NCBI RefSeq assembly: GCF_009604375.1
Contig: NZ_WEGH01000006.1
Span: 1 to 64,000, forward strand
Direction: 5' to 3'
Origin: Actinomadura macrotermitis
GTDB taxonomy: Bacteria; Actinomycetota; Actinomycetes; Streptosporangiales; Streptosporangiaceae
Length of the DNA stretch: 64,000 bases
Under the pieces are notes generated by a model. It was not told where the DNA came from and ran no database searches. It saw only the letters and a list, made by a program, of their open reading frames with translations. The position numbers were made by a program, and so were the translations under genes. Below are positions 21,347-29,966 of the stretch, piece by piece. How positions within the stretch are numbered: the stretch's first letter is position 1; every line of letters begins with the position of its first letter.

Positions 21347-23608
21347 TTACCTCAACCCTCTCGGGGATCGACGGTGCGGGAAGGTTGGACCAAATATCGT
21401 CTTCGGTTGCAACCGATGCGCTAGACGTCGACGCCATCCGACCTTGTGGCCGATTTCGCGGCTGAGCGTGCGGCTGTGTCGCCATGCTAGGTCGGCGTCC
21501 GGCATGCCCAGAGGTTGGGTCGAATAGTACGCGGCGTTCACAAGGGGCACCAGAACGTCGAGATGGAGGACCGCGCCATCGAGCCGACGCCTCACGGCTG
21601 CGCGTGTCTCTTCGAAGGTCCGGGCGGGAGAGTCGGTTACGCCGAGCAGCGGGAGAGCCTCGTTGAGGTGCATCCATGCACCCGCGATGGCTGCGGCCGG
21701 TGAGCGCCGCCGTCTGCGGTGAGCTCTCAGGGCGGGCAGGGAAAGCGATAGCAGCACGTACATTGAGAAGACTCCGACAGCGATCGCGCTCATCAGCCAG
21801 AGCGGGTCGGGACCTTTGTGGCGTCGTTGAGTGACGCGAACTGGGGTGCCCTTCCGGATGGCCGAGGGCGCGGATCCCGCCGGGTGCTGCCGCGTGCTGT
21901 TCTGCAAGCGCCGCAGCTGCTGCTCCGCCGCTGCCGTGGCCGGCGGGGCGTCATGGGGGGCCCGCGTCGGCTCCGGGGTCGGGTAGAAGGGGACCCAGCC
22001 GACTCGCGCGAAGGCGACCTCCGGCCATACCAGGACGTCGCGGCCCCGGACCTCCCAGGCGTCTCCCGAGCGACTTCCCGGCCGAAAGCCGACAGCGATC
22101 CTGGTGGGGAGCCCAAGAGATCGGGCCATGAGCGCATACGCTGTGGCGAACTGCTCGGGCGTACCGCGATGGGTGCGTTTAAGGAAGTCCAGGACATCGA
22201 CGGCAGTGTGGCCTGGAGGAGATTCTCGGTCGAAGGCCATATTGCTGCGCAGGTAGTCGGCCAACAGCGCAGCCTTATCGAACGGGTTGCCTATGTTCCC
22301 CACAGCGCCCAGAGCGAAGGCATGCACGTCTTGCAATTCCCGACGGAGTGCTTCAGGAGACGCTGCGACGACAGCGGTTCCCCCGTCATTTACTGAAACG
22401 GGCAGGGCAGCTTGCGCTGAGCGGTCTTGGGAGACGACGGCCGTGCCCAGCTCCGCTGACGTGAATCGAGGTACCTGCGAGGTCACGTGGTAGCGGAACC
22501 CCGATGTGCTCGCTTCCATGGCCAGTACGAGAACCCCCGACATGGGGTCCGCGATAACGCTATGCCCTTGGATGACCGAAGGCCGGTCGGCTGCCGGCAG
22601 GTAACTTCCGCGGAGGTTGCGGATGACGATCTCCTGATCAAGCCGACTCGACTGCCTGCGTCGGCTGCCACCCGGGAGGCTGCTGCTAGTGGCAACGAAC
22701 GCGGCCGACGATGTCCAGTCATACCCATCGTAACGATCGAGGATCGCCAGGCGCCAGTTCTCCGGGCGGGAGGCACGGACCGTGAAGAGTAGGTCATCGG
22801 GGTTCTGCAGCCAGGCCGACACCCGATCCAGCGGACTGACCCGTGCCTGCGGCGCAGCGTCTGGGACATCGATGTCCTGCCTCGGGTCGTAGGGCGGCGA
22901 ACGTACCGGTATATGTGGCGTGACCGACACCGCGACGCCTACCGCGCACCCGGCGATGGCAATGGCACGTCCGTGTCCCCACCAGGTGCTCACGGTCAAG
23001 CGGCGGGGGAAATCTGCCAGCGGAAGGGACAGGACGATGAGGCCGACCAGGCTGGCGGCGAGCCATAGCGGAACGTCGCCGGCAGCAACGAGCGTTCCCA
23101 GTCCGAAAGCGGCCACCGCTGGGACCGATGGGCCGATCACACTCTTGGTGCGCAGGATGAGTTCGGCGCCGATGAGCGCCACCAGCCAGGTTGTCGTTTG
23201 CACGAAGCAGAGCAGCTCTGGGTGGGCTGGAGCAGGAAGCGGCACGGTAAGGATACGCTTCCAGGCATCGAGCAAGGCGAAGGGGATGGTCTTTGTCAGA
23301 CCGTACGGCCCCTGTCCCCACCAGTCATGAAACAGCACAAGCGTGGCCAAGAGCCAACCGAGGCAGTGGATGACCAGCGCCCCCCACAACGGCCTTTCGC
23401 GGAACCGGCCGGGCTGCGGGGAACCGCCAAGAGGACAGGAGACCAGTACGGCGATCGACGGTGACACTGCGGCGGCGATCATCACTACCGGCATTAGGGG
23501 TCCCGGCCCGAACACCGGCATGAAGGCCAGCCCTGAGATGGCTGCTGCTGCCGAACAGCCGGCGAGCCGCAAGATGAGCCTGATCACCGGGCTGTCATCT
23601 TGCGCCAC
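21347..23608 (-). CDS. TgpA-like membrane protein with inactivated transglutaminase core
   Basis: This 753-residue protein has about seven N-terminal membrane helices (1-225), a large extracytoplasmic transglutaminase-fold domain (about 420-560), one further helix near 615-640, and a cytosolic tail of DUF4129 type. The fold is clear from FLKRTHRGTPEQFATAYAL and FRPGSRSGDAWEVRGRDV. However, the position that carries the catalytic Cys in active relatives is Pro484, and the catalytic His position is Leu526. It should therefore be catalytically dead and act as a binding or assembly module. A GTG start at 23608 overlaps the DUF58 stop by 25 bp. It is the last gene of the FN3-MoxR-DUF58 operon. Confidence 0.85.
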   Translation of the reverse strand: MAQDDSPVIRLILRLAGCSAAAAISGLAFMPVFGPGPLMPVVMIAAAVSPSIAVLVSCPLGGSPQPGRFRERPLWGALVIHCLGWLLATLVLFHDWWGQGPYGLTKTIPFALLDAWKRILTVPLPAPAHPELLCFVQTTTWLVALIGAELILRTKSVIGPSVPAVAAFGLGTLVAAGDVPLWLAASLVGLIVLSLPLADFPRRLTVSTWWGHGRAIAIAGCAVGVAVSVTPHIPVRSPPYDPRQDIDVPDAAPQARVSPLDRVSAWLQNPDDLLFTVRASRPENWRLAILDRYDGYDWTSSAAFVATSSSLPGGSRRRQSSRLDQEIVIRNLRGSYLPAADRPSVIQGHSVIADPMSGVLVLAMEASTSGFRYHVTSQVPRFTSAELGTAVVSQDRSAQAALPVSVNDGGTAVVAASPEALRRELQDVHAFALGAVGNIGNPFDKAALLADYLRSNMAFDRESPPGHTAVDVLDFLKRTHRGTPEQFATAYALMARSLGLPTRIAVGFRPGSRSGDAWEVRGRDVLVWPEVAFARVGWVPFYPTPEPTRAPHDAPPATAAAEQQLRRLQNSTRQHPAGSAPSAIRKGTPVRVTQRRHKGPDPLWLMSAIAVGVFSMYVLLSLSLPALRAHRRRRRSPAAAIAGAWMHLNEALPLLGVTDSPARTFEETRAAVRRRLDGAVLHLDVLVPLVNAAYYSTQPLGMPDADLAWRHSRTLSREIGHKVGWRRRLAHRLQPKTIFGPTFPHRRSPRGLR

Positions 23609-24714
23609 GCGCCGATCAGGTCGTCTAGCCGATGCAGGTCGATGGCTAGGAGCCCGGAAACCGCGGGCACCGAAGCCTCGGGACAGATCCGGATCCAGAT
23701 GACACGGTCGAATCGCCGGCGATGGGCACGAGCTTCTGTCACCTCCGTTCCTGCGTTGACCACAACCAGCGCCCCCCTATGTCCTGCTGTACCGCCCAAC
23801 AGTGGTGACGATCGCAGGGGAGCCGCCGTTGCTGCGGAAGGCATGATCGTCAGTGCCTCGATGACGACCTGAGCATCTCGGGGGCCGCCTTGCGTATCGA
23901 CCACGAGGCCTGTCGAGTCGATGATCCGTACCGGAAAACGCGACCGCGACGCCGCCATGGCGATGGACGCTGCCACTTCCACAGCCAGTTCCAGATCCTC
24001 TTCGCAGGGATAGGCGTGCAGACGGTTGTCGACCAAGATCGTGGTGCGGGGCAGGCTCGCATCCGCGAGCTGGCGAACTACCAGCCGACCGGTGCGGGCG
24101 GTAGACGGCCAGTGCATCAGCCGCAAGTCATCCCCGACCGAGTAGTCGCGCAAGGAATGGAACGCAACCGTCCCCGTCGGCACCCGGTCGGTCGTAGGTC
24201 CCTCCAGGTTGCTGAACCGCCCGGAAGGCACGGTGCTGAGCGCCACGGTCCTGGGCAGCACGGTCAGGAACTCTTGCTCACCGTGTTCACGGACGCGGGA
24301 CGCCAGACCGAGGGCGTCGCGACGCACGTTGTACAACGGGCCAACCGGGATCTCTCCCCGCCGTCCGGTGGGGATCGCGTAGGTGATGTCGGTGTCCCCC
24401 TTGGAAAACCGCGACGAAGACACATCAATGCGAGCACCAGCGACGGAGTCGTAGATCAGCAAGGCACGCCTGTAACGACGTAGTCCCCTCAGGCTGAGAA
24501 CACCATGCGCCGCGCCACCGCGCACTACGCGAGAAGGGGCGACGGTGCGAGTCAGGCGGAGCCTTGTCGGCACCGAAGTCCAGGCCACGGCGCAACCAAC
24601 CAGGAAAATGCCAACGACCGTGAAGATGTAGAAGATCCGGTATCCCAGCGTCAGACCGGCCACACCCGTTACCACCGAACCGGCGATGACGCCCCAGCCG
24701 CGTGTTGTCGGCAT
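23584..24714 (-). CDS. DUF58 domain membrane protein
   Basis: The 376-residue protein has two N-terminal helices (about 8-45) and the DUF58 hallmark FHSLRDYSVGDDLRLMHWP (about 190-208) followed by STARTGRLVVRQL. DUF58 proteins are structurally related to von Willebrand A domains and nearly always sit next to MoxR ATPases, which are thought to remodel or load them. TILVDN after the motif resembles the vWA strand with a metal-site Asp. The ATG overlaps the MoxR stop by one base (TGATG), so translation is coupled. The protein is probably a membrane-tethered client of the MoxR gene product. Confidence 0.88.
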   Translation of the reverse strand: MPTTRGWGVIAGSVVTGVAGLTLGYRIFYIFTVVGIFLVGCAVAWTSVPTRLRLTRTVAPSRVVRGGAAHGVLSLRGLRRYRRALLIYDSVAGARIDVSSSRFSKGDTDITYAIPTGRRGEIPVGPLYNVRRDALGLASRVREHGEQEFLTVLPRTVALSTVPSGRFSNLEGPTTDRVPTGTVAFHSLRDYSVGDDLRLMHWPSTARTGRLVVRQLADASLPRTTILVDNRLHAYPCEEDLELAVEVAASIAMAASRSRFPVRIIDSTGLVVDTQGGPRDAQVVIEALTIMPSAATAAPLRSSPLLGGTAGHRGALVVVNAGTEVTEARAHRRRFDRVIWIRICPEASVPAVSGLLAIDLHRLDDLIGAWRKMTAR

Positions 24715-25694
24715 CAGTGATCCGCCAGAAGGGCTTTGGGGACCTCGACACTATCCATGATCTCGGTTAGCACTCCCTCAGCAGACCGTTGTCCAAGCTC
24801 CGCCTCGGATGTCAGCAGCAGCCGATGAGTGAGAACAGGCAAAACCGTGTTCTTCACATCCTGCGGAACGGCGAAGGACCGCCCCTCGGCGGCCGCCTGT
24901 GTCCGCACGGCGCGCAGAATCGCCAAACCCGCACGGGGACTCGCGCCCAGGCTGACGTCGTGATGCCGGCGCGTGGCCGTAATGATGCTCGCCACGTACT
25001 CCACCAGAACACGCGCTACCTGAACGCGATCAGTATGAGCGGTCATACGCTCCATGTCAGCACGTGTGGCCACCATCGAGATGCGCAGGGCCGCTCCGGC
25101 GCGTTGAGGTGGTCTCGAAAGCAGCGCGATTTCGGACTCGTAATCCGGATAATCCATCGAAAGACGCATCAGGAACCGGTCCAGTTGAGCCTCCGGCAAG
25201 GCGTAGGTGCCGTCCATATCGACCGGGTTCTGGGTCGCCACGACCATGAACGGCGGTTGCAGCGCGCGAGGCTTGCCGTCGACGCTCACCTGACGCTCCT
25301 CCATCACCTCGAGCAACGCCGACTGGGTCTTGGGTGAGCCCCTGTTGATCTCGTCAGCAATGACGACATTGGCGAAGACCGGACCAGGCACGAACTTGAA
25401 CTCATTCTTTGTTTGCTCATAGATCGATACTCCGGTGATGTCGGAGGGGAGCAGATCGGGAGTGAACTGGATACGGGACGACTTAAGCCCGAGAGAGAGG
25501 GCGATCGCCTTGGCCAAGGTGGTTTTCCCGACGCCCGGCACATCCTGCAGCAAAAGATGACCCTCGCTCACCATGCAGATCAAAGCGAGGTCGATCTGCC
25601 TTCTCTTACCGCGGATTACCCGCTCGATGTTCGAGCCGAGCTCATCGAACTTCTGCAAGAACCAGTCCGTGTCGCCTGTGCTTAGTTGATTCAT
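24714..25694 (-). CDS. MoxR-family AAA+ ATPase
   Basis: The 326-residue protein has a complete MoxR layout: Walker A in GVGKTT (near residue 55), SDITGVSIYEQ, Walker B VIADEINR, the SALLEVMEERQVSVDG segment, sensor 1 ATQNP, and the PEAQLDRF arginine-finger region, then the C-terminal lid. It should form a ring ATPase that acts on the DUF58 protein encoded next. I chose the ATG at 25694 because AGGA lies six bases before it; the open frame offers another ATG five codons upstream that has no ribosome binding site. It follows the FN3 gene by 42 bp in a four-gene operon. Confidence 0.92.
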   Translation of the reverse strand: MNQLSTGDTDWFLQKFDELGSNIERVIRGKRRQIDLALICMVSEGHLLLQDVPGVGKTTLAKAIALSLGLKSSRIQFTPDLLPSDITGVSIYEQTKNEFKFVPGPVFANVVIADEINRGSPKTQSALLEVMEERQVSVDGKPRALQPPFMVVATQNPVDMDGTYALPEAQLDRFLMRLSMDYPDYESEIALLSRPPQRAGAALRISMVATRADMERMTAHTDRVQVARVLVEYVASIITATRRHHDVSLGASPRAGLAILRAVRTQAAAEGRSFAVPQDVKNTVLPVLTHRLLLTSEAELGQRSAEGVLTEIMDSVEVPKALLADH

Positions 25695-25736
25695 ATTCGT
25701 TCCTATCATTGGTGCGCGGGCGCTGCCACAGCCGCT

Positions 25737-27620
25737 TCAAGGAGCTCGCCAGGTGATCGAAGCTGGAGGGCTATCTCCTCCGCGAGTTCGCGCGATCAGG
25801 GTGAATGTGTACTGACGGCCCGGTGTCAGGTTCCTGATGACGACATGGTCTGGGCCGCTCTCCTCCACCTCACCCCAGTCCTCGTTGTCGTAACTGCCGT
25901 CACGCCCCTCGTAGTCCAAGTCGTAACTGACGTAGCGGGCGTTGGCCTGCTCATACCAGTCGAGACGGACCGTCCCTGTGCCCAGTGATGTCGCGGTGAG
26001 CCGCTCCGGTGCACCTGGTGGCAAGCATGAACGCACCAGCGGAGTCGGCGCGGAGGCGACCTTCTTCTGTTTGTAGATCGCGACGGCTCTGTAGTGGTAG
26101 ACCGGGCTGTGCGTGCCGCCATGGCAGATCCCGAGTTGCGCTCGTATGCGAAGCTCCTGTGCATCGGCCGGTAGACGCTCGGGCTCCATGTACGGATACG
26201 GCATGCGGGCGGGACGTTCTTCCAGGGTTGTCACTTCGTAGGCCAGAGGGCGCCCACCCTTGGGCGGACTGAAGGTGATGTCCACGTATCCATCGCCCGG
26301 AGTCCCCTGAACGTTCTCAGGGGCCAGCGTGTTCTCCCCGCCCGGGCTTGGCGAGGGCGCACGTGAAGGCGATGGCGACGGCGCTGTTCCACTCGGACGC
26401 GGCCCCGGGGTGGACGAACCTTGGCCTGGCCCGGGCGGCCCTTCTCCGCCTTGCCTGGCAGCAGGAGACAAGGTCGGCGAAGCCGCGGCTGACGAGGACG
26501 GGACCGCCGACGGCGACGGCGTAGTCCGCGCTTTGCGCTCGCGGTACTTGACGATGTGATGCAGACGGCCGTCCTTCTCAACGACAACCGCTGCGGGGCC
26601 GTCCGGATCGCTTGCCCAAAGAAAGCCGTCCTTGACGAACGCCTCAATCCTACTTGGGCGCCCGCTGATGGGAACTGGCGGTTCCATACGGTGCGCGCTC
26701 ATATTGAAGACGACCAGCGAACCCGCTGACTCATCAGGCAGATAGAGCCGCTGCCCTACAACCTGTGGAGCGGCGAAGGTATGCCGAGGGAGGGAAAGCT
26801 GAAGCGATCCGGGCACCCCTGTACGCAGGTCGAAGAGAACGATCGTTTTGTCGGAAGCCAGGAGCGGGAGAACGGAACCTTCGACGGCCTCCGGACTCTT
26901 GGCCGTAGCAAGCAGAACGCCGCTGATCGTTGGATGAAGCGGAAGTTCACGGGTCAAGCCCGAGGAGGAGATGATCGTGACCGTCGATCTGGTCGTGTTG
27001 ATGACAGCCGGACGTCCGGCGATCCTGCGCAAGACGAGCAGGTCACCCGGAGCAGCCACGGCGATTGACTTAATTTGGCGTCCTTCACGATAAGCGACCG
27101 CCCGCCCCTTGGCGGGAATGGTCACCCAAAGGCCTCCAGCATCATCGCCGATGCCGGCTCGGGGGGCACCCTCCATCACCCGAGTCGGCCCAGTCAGCGG
27201 CTGAAGGGAACGAGAGAGCTGATTGATCAGGTATCCGTTACGCCCGTCGGAGATCACAGACGAACCACGCTGAATCTCCTGCGAGGCGAGTATTTTCTCT
27301 CTGATCGGATCAATGCGAAAGAGCTCGCTCGCCGTGGAGTCGAGTGCGTTAACCTCATGTCCGAACTGGCTGAGGCGCAGTTCGTGGCCTCGACTTCTCG
27401 GTACACCGACCTGCCCGTCGACCCGCCCCGTCAACCCGTCGACATGCACAATGAGACCGCCTTCAGACGCGGATAGCCAAGCGCCAGTCTCAGAGTTCCG
27501 ATAGTGCGTGTCCGTGAAACCTCTGCCTAGGAACAACATCCCCAGCACATAAAGGGTCAACACCGACAAAGCCCCCAGTGTCGTGGTGCGATCAGGCCTA
27601 ACCCCTCTTCGGATGGCCAC
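25737..27620 (-). CDS. Membrane-anchored propeller-like and fibronectin type III protein
   Basis: The 627-residue product has one N-terminal transmembrane helix (about 13-33). It continues with a region of about 330 residues made of repeated beta segments (GGLIVHVDGLTGRV, LWVTIPAKGRAVAY, QRLYLPDESAGSLVVF) that looks like a beta-propeller, then a Ser/Pro/Gly-rich linker (about 385-455) and two fibronectin type III domains (about 455-627). It should project outside the cell and probably bind a ligand or polymer. I used the GTG at 27620, which has a G-rich stretch upstream; the frame opens at 27671 without a binding site. It leads the operon with MoxR, DUF58 and the dead transglutaminase, so it may be the sensor or substrate of that assembly. 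Confidence 0.78.
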   Translation of the reverse strand: MAIRRGVRPDRTTTLGALSVLTLYVLGMLFLGRGFTDTHYRNSETGAWLSASEGGLIVHVDGLTGRVDGQVGVPRSRGHELRLSQFGHEVNALDSTASELFRIDPIREKILASQEIQRGSSVISDGRNGYLINQLSRSLQPLTGPTRVMEGAPRAGIGDDAGGLWVTIPAKGRAVAYREGRQIKSIAVAAPGDLLVLRRIAGRPAVINTTRSTVTIISSSGLTRELPLHPTISGVLLATAKSPEAVEGSVLPLLASDKTIVLFDLRTGVPGSLQLSLPRHTFAAPQVVGQRLYLPDESAGSLVVFNMSAHRMEPPVPISGRPSRIEAFVKDGFLWASDPDGPAAVVVEKDGRLHHIVKYRERKARTTPSPSAVPSSSAAASPTLSPAARQGGEGPPGPGQGSSTPGPRPSGTAPSPSPSRAPSPSPGGENTLAPENVQGTPGDGYVDITFSPPKGGRPLAYEVTTLEERPARMPYPYMEPERLPADAQELRIRAQLGICHGGTHSPVYHYRAVAIYKQKKVASAPTPLVRSCLPPGAPERLTATSLGTGTVRLDWYEQANARYVSYDLDYEGRDGSYDNEDWGEVEESGPDHVVIRNLTPGRQYTFTLIARTRGGDSPPASITWRAP

Positions 27621-27680
27621 GTGCCAGCCCCCCACATGCTGCCCGAAGCAAGTCTCTGCGCAGAGAGGCATGACTGTACG

Positions 27681-27727
27681 ACAAGTTCATCCACACTTGT
27701 CAGGGATATGACCAAAAGATCTTTTGG
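27681..27727. promoter_or_regulatory. Two palindromes upstream of the FN3-MoxR operon
   Basis: CCAAAAGATCTTTTGG at 27712-27727 is a perfect 16-bp palindrome. Just downstream, ACAAGT (27681-27686) and ACTTGT (27695-27700) form an inverted repeat with an 8-bp spacer. Both lie 60-110 bp upstream of the FN3 gene start in a low-GC patch. They are plausible operator sites for the operon, though the larger palindrome could instead be an IS-related end. No adjacent regulator gene is present. Confidence 0.4.
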
Positions 27728-27822
27728 CACAATCCGGTCGAACGATCATGTAACGCCCGGCCGCCCTTCGCTGGCTACCCAAACGAAAGGTTGTGATCAA
27801 GACTGACCAAGAGCATGTCTCG

Positions 27823-28040
27823 TGTGGTGAGTTTCGCGAGCTTCTTGAGGCAGGTGAGGACGGGGAAGGCGTTGAACAGGCGGCCGTGGCGTTCGTAGCG
27901 GATGATCAGGCACCGGTAGCCGAACATCCAGGCCAGCGTCCGTTCGATCACCTAGCGGTGGCGGCCCAGGCGTTCGTCCGGTTCGGCGCCCGCTCGGACG
28001 ATCCCTCGTCTGCGCAGCCAGGCCAGATACGCAGCCGGCC
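27823..28040 (-). mobile_element. IS5-family transposase remnant with in-frame stop
   Basis: On the minus strand the frame reads AYLAWLRRRGIVRAGAEPDE, then ERLGRHR, a TAG stop, VIERTLAWMFGYRCL, and RYERHGRLFNAF to KKLAKLTT. This is the end of an IS5-group DDE transposase; the stop replaces the Trp normally found in RWVIERT, so one TGG-to-TAG change killed it. The N-terminal part is missing. It differs in subgroup from the IS5 remnant at 15878. It truncates the PH/SHOCT gene at 28041 and marks the right edge of the island. Confidence 0.8.
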
Positions 28041-28545
28041 GAGCTTCTCCAGTGCGTCGAGCGCCGCGTCGGTGGTCATCTGCGCGGCGGGTGCCGGGGG
28101 GCGGCGCAACGGGTGCCGGGACCGGAGCAGGCGTCGGCGTCCGGGCCGGGTAGCTCGGCCCTGAGGCGAAGCGCTCGCGGATCGTGTCGGCGATCGTCTT
28201 GCCGCCCATCTTCAACATGCTCTTGATCTCGGCCTTGTTGCCCGAGGCGAAGACGGTCAGCGCGCCCGTCAGTATCCCACTCGTCCACCGCACTGACGAG
28301 ATCTTGTCGAAGGGAAAGTCCTCGGTCTTCTTCGACGTCCAGCCGTCCCTGAGGAAGAACAAGCCGCCGGTCGGTGAGGACGACAGCCCGGTGCCGTTGC
28401 CGTAGGTCCCGGCCGCCATACGCCGGACAGTCTCGCCCTCCCCCGGGTAGCCGACCAGCTGGCGGACCTCCCGCTTGGCGCCGGTCTTGATGTCCATGCG
28501 ATGGGCGGCGGCCTGGATGGCGGAACACAGCGGGGTCTCTGCCAT
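28041..28545 (-). pseudogene. PH-domain/SHOCT protein gene, frameshifted and truncated
   Basis: The gene has a good start (GAGGAG 6 bases before ATG 28545) and encodes a bacterial PH domain (YokE-like: GETVRRMAAGTYGNGTGL, WTSKKTEDFPFDKISSV, FASGNKAEIKSM). Between residues 60 and 70 the reading frame slips and recovers: the conserved VVLTDRRL is only visible in the next frame, consistent with one lost and one gained base about 20 bp apart. A further slip near the Pro-rich linker precedes a SHOCT-like start (TTDAALDALEKLGRLR), which is cut off by the IS5 remnant. The family function is unknown. The product is probably non-functional, although the PH core could still be made. Confidence 0.7.
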
Positions 28546-28709
28546 GAGTCTCCTCGGAACATGGCTGTCGCCCGTGCGACGCGCGAGGACGGCGGGCCGT
28601 TCACTGCGGGTGGTTCGCTGTCACCATCCAGCCACCAGCAGAGTGCGGTGTCCAGGCACGCACGAGACCGCACTTGAAGATCATCACGCACCAGGCACGC
28701 ACGGGCACG

Positions 28710-28745
28710 AAAAAGGCCCTTCCTCCTGTGACGGAAAAAGGGCCT
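28710..28745 (-). terminator. Rho-independent terminator after tRNA-Val(CAC)
   Basis: Read on the minus strand, AGGCCCTT pairs with AAGGGCCT, with further GGAA/TTCC pairing inside, followed by a TTTTT run. It lies 12 bp downstream of the tRNA 3' end and is a classical intrinsic terminator, which is unusual for this GC-rich genome. Confidence 0.8.
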
Positions 28746-28756
28746 GTGACCTGGGG

Positions 28757-28828
28757 TGGGCGATACTGGGTTCGAACCAGTGACCTCTTCGGTGTGAACG
28801 AAGCGCTCTCCCACTGAGCTAATCGCCC
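28757..28828 (-). tRNA. tRNA-Val(CAC)
   Basis: On the minus strand a 7-bp acceptor stem GGGCGAT/ATCGCCC, D-loop TTAGCTCAGTGGGAGAG, anticodon stem CTTCG/CGAAG with loop TTCACAC (anticodon CAC), and T-arm GGTTCGAACC are all intact. The 3' CCA is not encoded. It reads GTG codons, complementing the tRNA-Val(GAC) at 44381. Confidence 0.95.
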
Positions 28829-28911
28829 CGGGTGTCCGGTCCGCCCTGGGGCGTTCCCGACAGCCAGAACTCTAGCGCATGTCGCGGGTGGTTCGCGCAT
28901 CGATATCGGGG

Positions 28912-29946
28912 TCAGGGGGCGGCGTGGGCCGGCTCGGTGGGGCGGCCGCCGGGGTGGCGGTGGCGCCAGACCACGAAGACGGCGATGGAGGCCACGCTCC
29001 AGGCGATCAGGACGGCGAAGGGCAGCACGTGCTGGTGGCCCGCGAAGTAGATGGCGGTGTGCTGGGCGTTCACCGAGGCGCCCGGCGGGAGCCAGCGGCC
29101 GATGAAGCCGAGGGGCGAGGGCAGCAGCGGCCAGGACACCGCGCCGCCCGAGGAGGGGTTGCCGATCAGGACCATCACGCCCCAGGTGGGGATCATGGCC
29201 CAGCGGCGGACCAGGGTGTTGAACATCGTGAAGACCATGCCGGAGGTGAACATGGTGAGGGAGATGATGCCCCACGACTCGCGGAAGGGGAGCTTCAGCA
29301 CGCCGAGGAGAGGGTCGACGACGAGGGCGATCGCCAGGCCGCCGAGGGCGGCGTAGGCGAGGGTGAACGCGATCCGCTCCCCCGCGTTGAGGGCCCTGGC
29401 GTGCACGCTGAGCTGGATCGCGCCGACGAAGCCGATGATCACGGCGGCCAGCGAGATGTAGAAGATGGCCAGGCCCTGCGGGTCGGTGGGCTGGAGCGGC
29501 TTGATGTCGCGGACCGTCAGGGGGACGGCGGACTTCTGCGCGGCCTGGGCGAGCAGGCGCGCCACCGAGGCGCCGGCGGCGCCGGACAGGTCCAGGGAGG
29601 CCCGCCCGTCCTCGGCCCGCAGGATCGCGAACTCGTGCTGCTCCTCGACGGCCAGGCGGGCCTTGGCGTAGGAGGGGTAGCGGTGCAGGGCCAGGGTGCT
29701 GTCCAGGGCCCGGTCCAGGGCCGCGGCGACCTCGGCGGAGCGGGCCGGGTCGCCGGTGACGGCGACCGGGATGTGGCGGGGCGCCGGGTTGGCCATGGCG
29801 TAGGTGTAGGAGCCCGCGAACAGGCCCGCGGCGGCCCCGAGGATGAGGGTGATCACGACCGCCGGGAAGAACGGGGACCCGCGGAACCGCGCCCACAGCT
29901 CGGCGGCGGTGGGGCGGCGGGCATGTCTCTTACGCTGGGCACCCAT
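28912..29946 (-). CDS. Polytopic membrane protein, DUF3533/YhgE-type ABC-2-like
   Basis: The 344-residue protein has one N-terminal helix (about 27-50), an extracytoplasmic domain of about 120 residues, and five C-terminal helices (about 165-325). This is the layout of the YhgE/Pip and DUF3533 group, related to ABC-2 permeases and to phage-infection or type VII-linked membrane proteins. No ATPase partner is adjacent. The C-terminal tail is His/Pro-rich. It could export small molecules or organise the envelope, but no substrate can be named. The next gene on this strand starts 20 bp from its start region on the upstream side and is another small membrane protein. Confidence 0.75.
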   Translation of the reverse strand: MGAQRKRHARRPTAAELWARFRGSPFFPAVVITLILGAAAGLFAGSYTYAMANPAPRHIPVAVTGDPARSAEVAAALDRALDSTLALHRYPSYAKARLAVEEQHEFAILRAEDGRASLDLSGAAGASVARLLAQAAQKSAVPLTVRDIKPLQPTDPQGLAIFYISLAAVIIGFVGAIQLSVHARALNAGERIAFTLAYAALGGLAIALVVDPLLGVLKLPFRESWGIISLTMFTSGMVFTMFNTLVRRWAMIPTWGVMVLIGNPSSGGAVSWPLLPSPLGFIGRWLPPGASVNAQHTAIYFAGHQHVLPFAVLIAWSVASIAVFVVWRHRHPGGRPTEPAHAAP

Positions 29947-29966
29947 GCCCTCACGTTACGTGACGA

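Noticed and set aside
15407..28040. A composite transposon with matching ends
   Set aside because: The left and right IS5 remnants are from different subgroups and the IS3 remnant occurs only on the left, so the borders do not form a matched pair.
28601..29896. A 431-codon minus-strand frame over tRNA-Val and the DUF3533 gene
   Set aside because: It reads through the tRNA and is out of frame with the membrane protein, whose own frame shows clear helices.
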